From Elysia marginata (Eukaryota; Mollusca; Gastropoda; Plakobranchidae), in assembly GCA_019649035.1 (NCBI GenBank), contig BMAT01013464.1:112148-138486 (forward strand): 26,339 bases of DNA, in the 5' to 3' direction. How positions within the stretch are numbered: position 1 is the first letter of the stretch; each line of letters begins with the position of its first letter. A program made the translations under genes and the position numbers. This document shows positions 21,860 to 26,339 of the stretch, one piece after another. The notes below the pieces were generated by a model. The model did not search any database. It was not told where the DNA came from and saw only the letters and a program-made list of their open reading frames with translations.

Positions 21860-21875
21860 TAATAATAATAATAGA
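21819..21875. repeat. (AAT)n microsatellite
   Basis: ATAATAATA tract with one AAC interruption, directly after the SINE body. It is followed by an inverted repeat GCGCATA ... TATGCGC (21890-21922) that may belong to a separate transposon terminus. Confidence 0.9.
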
Positions 21876-22231
21876 TAGCATTTGTAGTGCGCATACTCAT
21901 AGAATAACATTATGCTCTATGCGCTACATAAGTGGTTTTAAAATACATGAAATAACAACAATAACTTTACAGAGTGGCAAAAATGTGGTTAGCCAGTAGT
22001 AAAAAGTATAAAAAGGTAGGCCTATTGCAAAAATTAAACATTTTACATAAACATTAAAAATCATACATTTGTGAGGTATACAACATGTCAAAATAAACAC
22101 AAAAATCTCACGTGCATCTTGGTAAACACCAAACTCTTCCGCCTTCCTCCTTGCAGATTGTGCACCCCTTTGGTTGTCACGATAGGAAAAAAATATTATG
22201 CGGCATAAATGAAACACCCACAAAAAAGGAT

Positions 22232-22350
22232 GGGACACAACACCAAGAGATGATGTTAAAGGGGATTCATTGGCTGCCAATTGAACAACGCATTTGTTTT
22301 AAGACAAGAAGTCAAACTTTTGAATGTCTAACAATTTAGCCCCTTCCTAT
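22232..22350 (+). mobile_element. LINE reverse-transcriptase remnant
   Basis: Translation reads LKGIHWLPIEQRICFKTRSQ TFECL in one frame and NNLAPSYPQD in another. This matches the classic thumb-region phrase of CR1/Jockey-like LINEs (LHWLP...RI.FK...L.FK.LN.LAPSYL.DL). A frameshift near 22325 and interruption by the (ATT)n at 22365 make it a dead fragment. Confidence 0.75.
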
Positions 22351-22364
22351 CCCCAGGACACAGT

Positions 22365-22377
22365 CTTATTATTATTA

Positions 22378-22448
<71 letters not shown>

Positions 22449-22460
22449 GTTATTATTATT
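22365..22460. repeat. (ATT)n microsatellite
   Basis: Nearly pure ATT repeats with three GTT interruptions. It sits inside or between LINE fragments. The poly-Leu frame is an artefact. Confidence 0.96.
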
Positions 22461-22499
22461 GTGTTCATTTATTTTAAGATTTTACACAAACGATCTAGA

Positions 22500-22645
22500 T
22501 CTATTACAAAAGCGACAGAAGCGAAGATGGTGTGATGATTTGGTCCAACTAAAGGAGTGACATGGTGTAGGCTAAGCCTGTAAGGATGCACGGAATAGAC
22601 AAGGCTGAAGAACTGATGTTGAGAGCTACTTACAGCTGTGGAAGA
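22500..22645 (+). mobile_element. Second LINE remnant, ORF2 C-terminal tail
   Basis: The translation QKRQKRRWCDDLVQLKE followed, across stops, by TWCRLSL in another frame resembles the C-terminal end of RTE/CR1 LINE proteins (GRPQKRW.DDI..., TW.RLA.DR..W..L.EAY). Multiple stops. It may belong to the fragment at 22232, or be a separate insertion. Confidence 0.45.
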
Positions 22646-24859
22646 ATACGGCCTCCTTAGCCTCGTAGGAAATCATAGGTAGGAACGTTTCTTGATGTTT
22701 CTCTATAATCGCAACGTCTATGGAATAAAAAAGGGGCATGGTTTAAATTACGTGGCCTAGGCGATGAGCTGATGACGGAGCAAGAAATCTCGAGAAGCTG
22801 AACTTGCATAAATTTACCCTCCCCACTTTTTGGCGCCCTCTCCTTCTTTCCGATATGGAAATCTTTTTGTTGTTGTTGTTGTATTTTTCACTCACATGTC
22901 TGCCACTCCTCACCACTCCATCCCACTCATTCATTTGTTCCTATCGGTTTCTTTGATATTATTCCCGTATTCATCTTTCTATTGCTTTCGCTCCTGCACA
23001 CACTCTCTCTCCTCTCTCTTGACCAGTGCATCTCCACTCTGTCCCCTAACACCAATCTTGAATTTTCATGCCCCCCCCCCTCTCCCTCTGCCTACCCGCT
23101 CTTTTTCGTAATATCACATCATCAATTCATCTCAATTCTAATGCTCCCTCGCTATAAATCTTTTACTCACTGGAACACAATTTTTTTTTTGCTTTCAAAT
23201 ACCCATCATTCACACCCATCTCCCCCTGACTTCTGCTTGCCCGTCTGTTTATTTTTTATAATCGAAATGGTTTTTCTTTTTTCTTTCTCACTCTCGCGCC
23301 TCTCTTCCCCAATTTCTCTCATGCTCAGAAACTTCGACTGTCTTTGGTTCTTCTGCAGAAGCCACTGCACCCTACAGTTTCTTTCATTTAATTTCTTTGT
23401 TTCTCATAGTCTGACTCTTGGCCATTCTCTACTATCTCTGCCTCTTATAGGTGAACATAAAACCATTGCAAGTCTCAAGAGTTACACCATCAACATATTT
23501 GTTACGTCAAACTCAATTATTTCACTTACAGTTTTTTAAAGACTGTCAAGGGAAACCACTGTGACTGAAAGCTACGACTTGAAAAATTGGCTGAAATGAA
23601 TAATTTATCGACCATCATTAGACCAGAAAACCCTGATTTAACCAAACCTGCAGTTCTAAACTTACATTTCAAGATTGAAGTGAGAGTAAGCAGTAGAGTA
23701 AGGTTTAACAAAGTTGACGTTTAGATTTTCTAGACGTAGATCTAGCCTTTAAAGCCTTAAATCCATGTCACATACACACCAATTTGTCACAATTTGATCC
23801 ATCTTGTATTAATTAGTAACACAACTTGACAAGGAAGTCTAGATAAAATCTAGATCTAGATTTGCCTTAGATCTACACAGTATTTTCCACACCTGAACAT
23901 CTACTAGATCTTGATAGATCTAATATCTTGATAGATCTAATCTAGATCTCTAGGCCTGCCTGAAGCAAAACGCCTGAGATAAGGCCAGATTTTAAAACTA
24001 AAAGGGCCTTTATTTTGTTGCAGATGTAACATGGATTAGCTTGTAAACGGATACAACTTACCCATACAGGGAAAGTGAATCTGTCTGAAACCATATCTAG
24101 TTGTCTAGATCTAGACTGAATAATGAATCTGTAAGTCAATGTAGATCTAGAAACTTTTTTTTCATGACACAGTGGAAAAAAAATTAAGAGTACATCAGAA
24201 CTGTTATAGTGTTAATTACGATAAAATTTAACTCTTAACTCATACCCTCCTATGAAAAGAAAGTATCAATTATAAGGATATACCCCTTTGATAATTTGAA
24301 GAAGAGATATGTATTGTGAAAAACCTTGATTTCAGCAAATATCTCTATTTAAACTATAAATTTACAATGATTAGTACAGTTTACAAATTTTTTTTCAACA
24401 CTTCAAATGTAATTGTAATCAGAAAAACATTGCATGATCTTACCTGGTTGGGGTTTTTTGTACTAATAAAGTAATAGTAATACCCTGTATTCTTAATCTT
24501 ATTTGAGATTTTTTAAATTTTATGAAAGATGCGTACACACACACTACAAAAGTGCAATGTTCCATCCTTTCCATCTCAAAGAGAAACATGAAGTTTGCTA
24601 AGGAACTCAAAATTTTAAAATTTCCATCTCATGCTTTTTATACATGAGACAAATAATGGCTTGACAAACATTCTTTAAAATTTTCAAATTCTCTTTTTTG
24701 GTAGAAGAGGAGGGGAAATATTATCGGCGAGAAGCCCATTTTTTCAAGATATAATTACTGATAGATTTTTTTTCACTGAAAATTCTACGCAGAAAATGTA
24801 GCAAATTTTTAACTTTTTTTTTAACAATAACAGTTGTTTTTCGTTTCTTACATTCCCAG
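22646..24859. other. Gene-free stretch (possible 5' intron of the membrane-protein gene)
   Basis: 22980-23330 is strongly pyrimidine-rich on plus and gives Ser/Leu-rich artefact frames. 24200-24859 is AT-rich. If the acceptor at 24859 is used, part of this must be an intron with a 5' UTR exon further left, which I cannot locate. Confidence 0.45.
23728..24153. repeat. Cluster of AGATCTAGAT words
   Basis: TAGATCT or AGATCTAGA occurs about a dozen times in 430 bases (for example CTAGATCTAGATTTG, TTGATAGATCTAAT twice, TGTAGATCTAGAAAC). The hexamer is self-complementary, so many copies can pair. A short direct repeat ATCTTGATAGATCTAAT is tandem at about 23908-23942. Confidence 0.7.
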
Positions 24860-24874
24860 ATGATTAAACTCTGA
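24860..24874 (+). promoter_or_regulatory. Minimal upstream ORF (MIKL) before the membrane-protein start
   Basis: The exon begins with ATG ATT AAA CTC TGA, a four-codon ORF starting at the first base after the acceptor and ending 17 bases before the main ATG. If the exon is 5'-spliced as the acceptor suggests, it would precede the main start on every transcript using it. Translational effect is inferred. Confidence 0.3.
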
Positions 24875-24891
24875 GGTTGCAAGTCCACTCC

Positions 24892-25078
24892 ATGATGTTT
24901 CACTCCTCAAGTGTGCACATGCCTAACAGGCGAGGCAGGCCAAGATGTGGCTTTAGGTCTTTCATGCCCACAACATCTTTAAACCGAGCAGATTCTAAAG
25001 AGCCTCTCCGCAGAGGCATTCTGTTTTCCAGTGTTGCTTTTGTCCTGCTCTTGATTGGTGTCATGCTGACCTGGCTTG
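24892..25078 (+). CDS. N-terminal coding exon of a small membrane protein
   Basis: Exon 24860-25078 is bounded by acceptor TTTCTTACATTCCCAG and donor CTTG|GTAAGT. The first in-frame ATG is at 24892 (a second at 24895), with an in-frame TAA upstream. It encodes 62 residues plus one base: a basic N-terminus (PNRRGRPRCG near residue 11), LNRADSKEPLRR, then one hydrophobic segment, residues 42-62 (ILFSSVAFVLLLIGVMLTWL). The positive charges before it favour a cytosolic N-terminus. The RR-then-LLLIG pattern is loosely like the first membrane span of TMEM134/TMEM230 (DUF872) or TMEM200 proteins, but I cannot assign it. The remainder must come from a later exon, possibly outside the window. Confidence 0.5.
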
Positions 25079-25428
25079 GTAAGTTATCTATAAATAGCCA
25101 AAACAGGTTTGATGAATTCGATTTTTAGTTTGAAAGCAAAATTTTAATAGGAGAAATTACTTACTTTTACTGTATCCGTCTGTGTCATGTTTGTCTCCTC
25201 CTGGGATCATGCATATGAGCAATTGCCAAAACGTGGGGACTTAGGCATATGTGTCACACAAATAGCTGTAAAACAAAAAATTTTCGTAATATAGGTCCCA
25301 AACTTGGCAGAGCTATTAGTAAATGGATGCTTTAGCTGCAGCAGCAGTTTGAGGGTTATAACTGGAATGTAAGCAAAGTAGTGGGCTATTAATGGCAAGA
25401 AAACGAGATTTTCTCTCTTTTCTTTTAG

Positions 25429-25590
25429 GGTCACTTTACAATCCATTTTTATTGATAAGAATAATTAATGCAAAAAAATTGTTTAAATCTTTTCACTTGT
25501 TTCTCTTCTTTTGAAGGGTCTTCATTGTATAAATCACAACATTTTTTTCTTCAAATTGTGTTTTGTTATTTAATAAAGTCAATGTAAGTG
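25429..25590 (+). other. Possible terminal exon of the membrane-protein gene
   Basis: A strong acceptor (TTTTCTCTCTTTTCTTTTAG) ends at 25428. Joined to the upstream exon in phase it would read G-SLYNPFLLIRII... and stop near 25516. A second acceptor (TCTTCTTTTGAAG) ends at 25516 and would also stay open for about 22 codons. AATAAA at about 25572 followed by a GT-rich stretch could end the transcript. The encoded residues are not protein-like by composition, so this is only a candidate. Confidence 0.2.
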
Positions 25591-25801
25591 TTGTCAACTT
25601 GTACGTTCGTATTGTCGTCATTCCCGTCCATCACTTACTTTCTTATTGATCTCCGAGGTAAGATACTATAATGTATGAAAACACCTCAAAAGTGCCGGTA
25701 TTTTATCAGTTCATTGCTGCATAGCGCTAAAATGACCTTGGATCGGTAAACAGCCATAATCGGAGATGTTTTTTCCCCCCACCCGATTTGTCGTCATTTT
25801 G

Positions 25802-26221
25802 TGACGTACAAGTAATCGATGTTTAAAACAAGATACGGAACCGCTTTATTCTCCAAAATGCCCAGATGAGTTTCCTTGTAAACATATTCACCGCTATCCG
25901 GTTTCACTTTCGTTCATTTCTCAATGGCAAAGAGAGGAAGACGTAAGTATTGTGTGTAGTCATTCGATAAAATCATGTGACGTATAAGTGATCCTCTGTT
26001 AAATGTGACGTACAAGTGAAAGCCATATCTTTTTTCAATAGTATCTGACATTGTTTTCGTTCAAATTTTTCTTCTAGATGTAAAATATATCGGCATTACC
26101 CAACTACAACAGCCAAATGTTAGAAGAGAACAACCGGAAGTTCATAACAATGCTATTTCATTTAAAATGACGACAAATGCTTTGTCATCATTGTGACGAA
26201 CAAGTTTTTATGACGTACAAG
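25802..26221 (+). promoter_or_regulatory. Cluster of TGACGTACAAG motifs
   Basis: Exact copies of TGACGTACAAG at 25802-25812, 26006-26016 and 26211-26221, with one-base variants at 25978-25988 (TGACGTATAAG) and 26194-26204 (TGACGAACAAG). A reverse partial copy CTTGTACGT lies at 25598-25606. Two copies are preceded by TTTGTCRTCATT. The core TGACGT is a CRE/ATF half-site. It could be a regulatory cluster or remnants of a degenerate repeat with ~204-base spacing between exact copies. Confidence 0.4.
25924..25942 (+). CDS. Possible tiny first coding exon (MAKRGR)
   Basis: ATG GCA AAG AGA GGA AGA C followed by a perfect donor GTAAGT at 25943. Reading through reaches a stop after five more codons. 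It sits in the middle of a TGACGTACAAG motif cluster, which would fit a promoter and first exon. Six codons are far too few to judge coding; the rest of any gene would lie to the right of the window. Confidence 0.2.
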
Positions 26222-26339
26222 GGTAGTCTTTCTCATTGTATTCACTAACGCAGCTGTTTTCTTCAGGATTTCACCACTTTGAATCGTTTTTAGTGTTTGT
26301 TTACAATTATTTTCAACAATTTTGCACTGAGTGTATTGA

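Noticed and set aside
22825-22850. GGCGCCCTCTCC as a second CTCF-like site
   Set aside because: Matches only the right half of the motif.
22982-23539. 185-residue Ser/Leu/Phe-rich plus-strand frame
   Set aside because: Arises from a pyrimidine-rich tract; no membrane-protein pattern beyond composition, no splice or start support.

Overview
The window is invertebrate nuclear DNA: AT-rich, intron-bearing, full of simple repeats and old transposons. The mix suggests a marine mollusc, most likely a gastropod: tRNA-derived SINE-like repeats, pogo/Tigger-type MITEs, LINE C-terminal remnants, AGATCTAGAT clusters and frequent TAGGCCTA words. This is inference; no gene here fixes the species. There is a 463-base assembly gap (13105-13567) and one ambiguous base (10787).

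Only one gene can be reconstructed with confidence. It lies on the minus strand as three phase-0 coding exons (12403-12140, 9216-9124, 8504-7566) joined by GT-AG introns, and encodes a bZIP transcription factor of about 431 residues. Exon 1 carries an acidic Ser-rich N-terminus, exon 2 is exactly the DNA-contacting basic region, and exon 3 holds the leucine zipper and a long Thr/Ser/Asn/Pro-rich tail. Upstream are a CCAAT box, an ATF6/XBP1-like UPRE (CCACGTCA), a CRE-like site (TGACGTAA) and a CARE-like site (TGATGAAAT), which suggests stress-responsive or bZIP-driven control. Downstream, some 3.5 kb without a convincing gene may be a very long 3' UTR, carrying a pogo-type MITE.

On the plus strand at the right end, 24860-25078 is the start of a gene for a small membrane protein (62 residues plus one split codon, one hydrophobic segment), bounded by good splice signals. 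Its later exons are uncertain. At 25795-26221 a cluster of TGACGTACAAG motifs surrounds a possible tiny first exon (MAKRGR, donor GTAAGT).

The rest is repeats and unassigned sequence. Left end: (GA)n plus a ~39-bp minisatellite, both recurring after a LINE 3' remnant (960-1240, 1313-1545). 3602-4035: a ~60-bp minisatellite. 10.3-11.4 kb: SINE-like and duplicated fragments. 14925-15097: a neat MITE with TA target duplication. 15758-15774: a match to the CTCF core motif between the two gene territories. 17.4-17.8 kb: an ATC/ATT array. 20.1-20.4 kb: a long (GA)n. 20.98-22.64 kb: a nest of SINEs, LINE pieces and trinucleotide arrays. No RNA gene, CRISPR array, LTR element or virus-like element was recognised.
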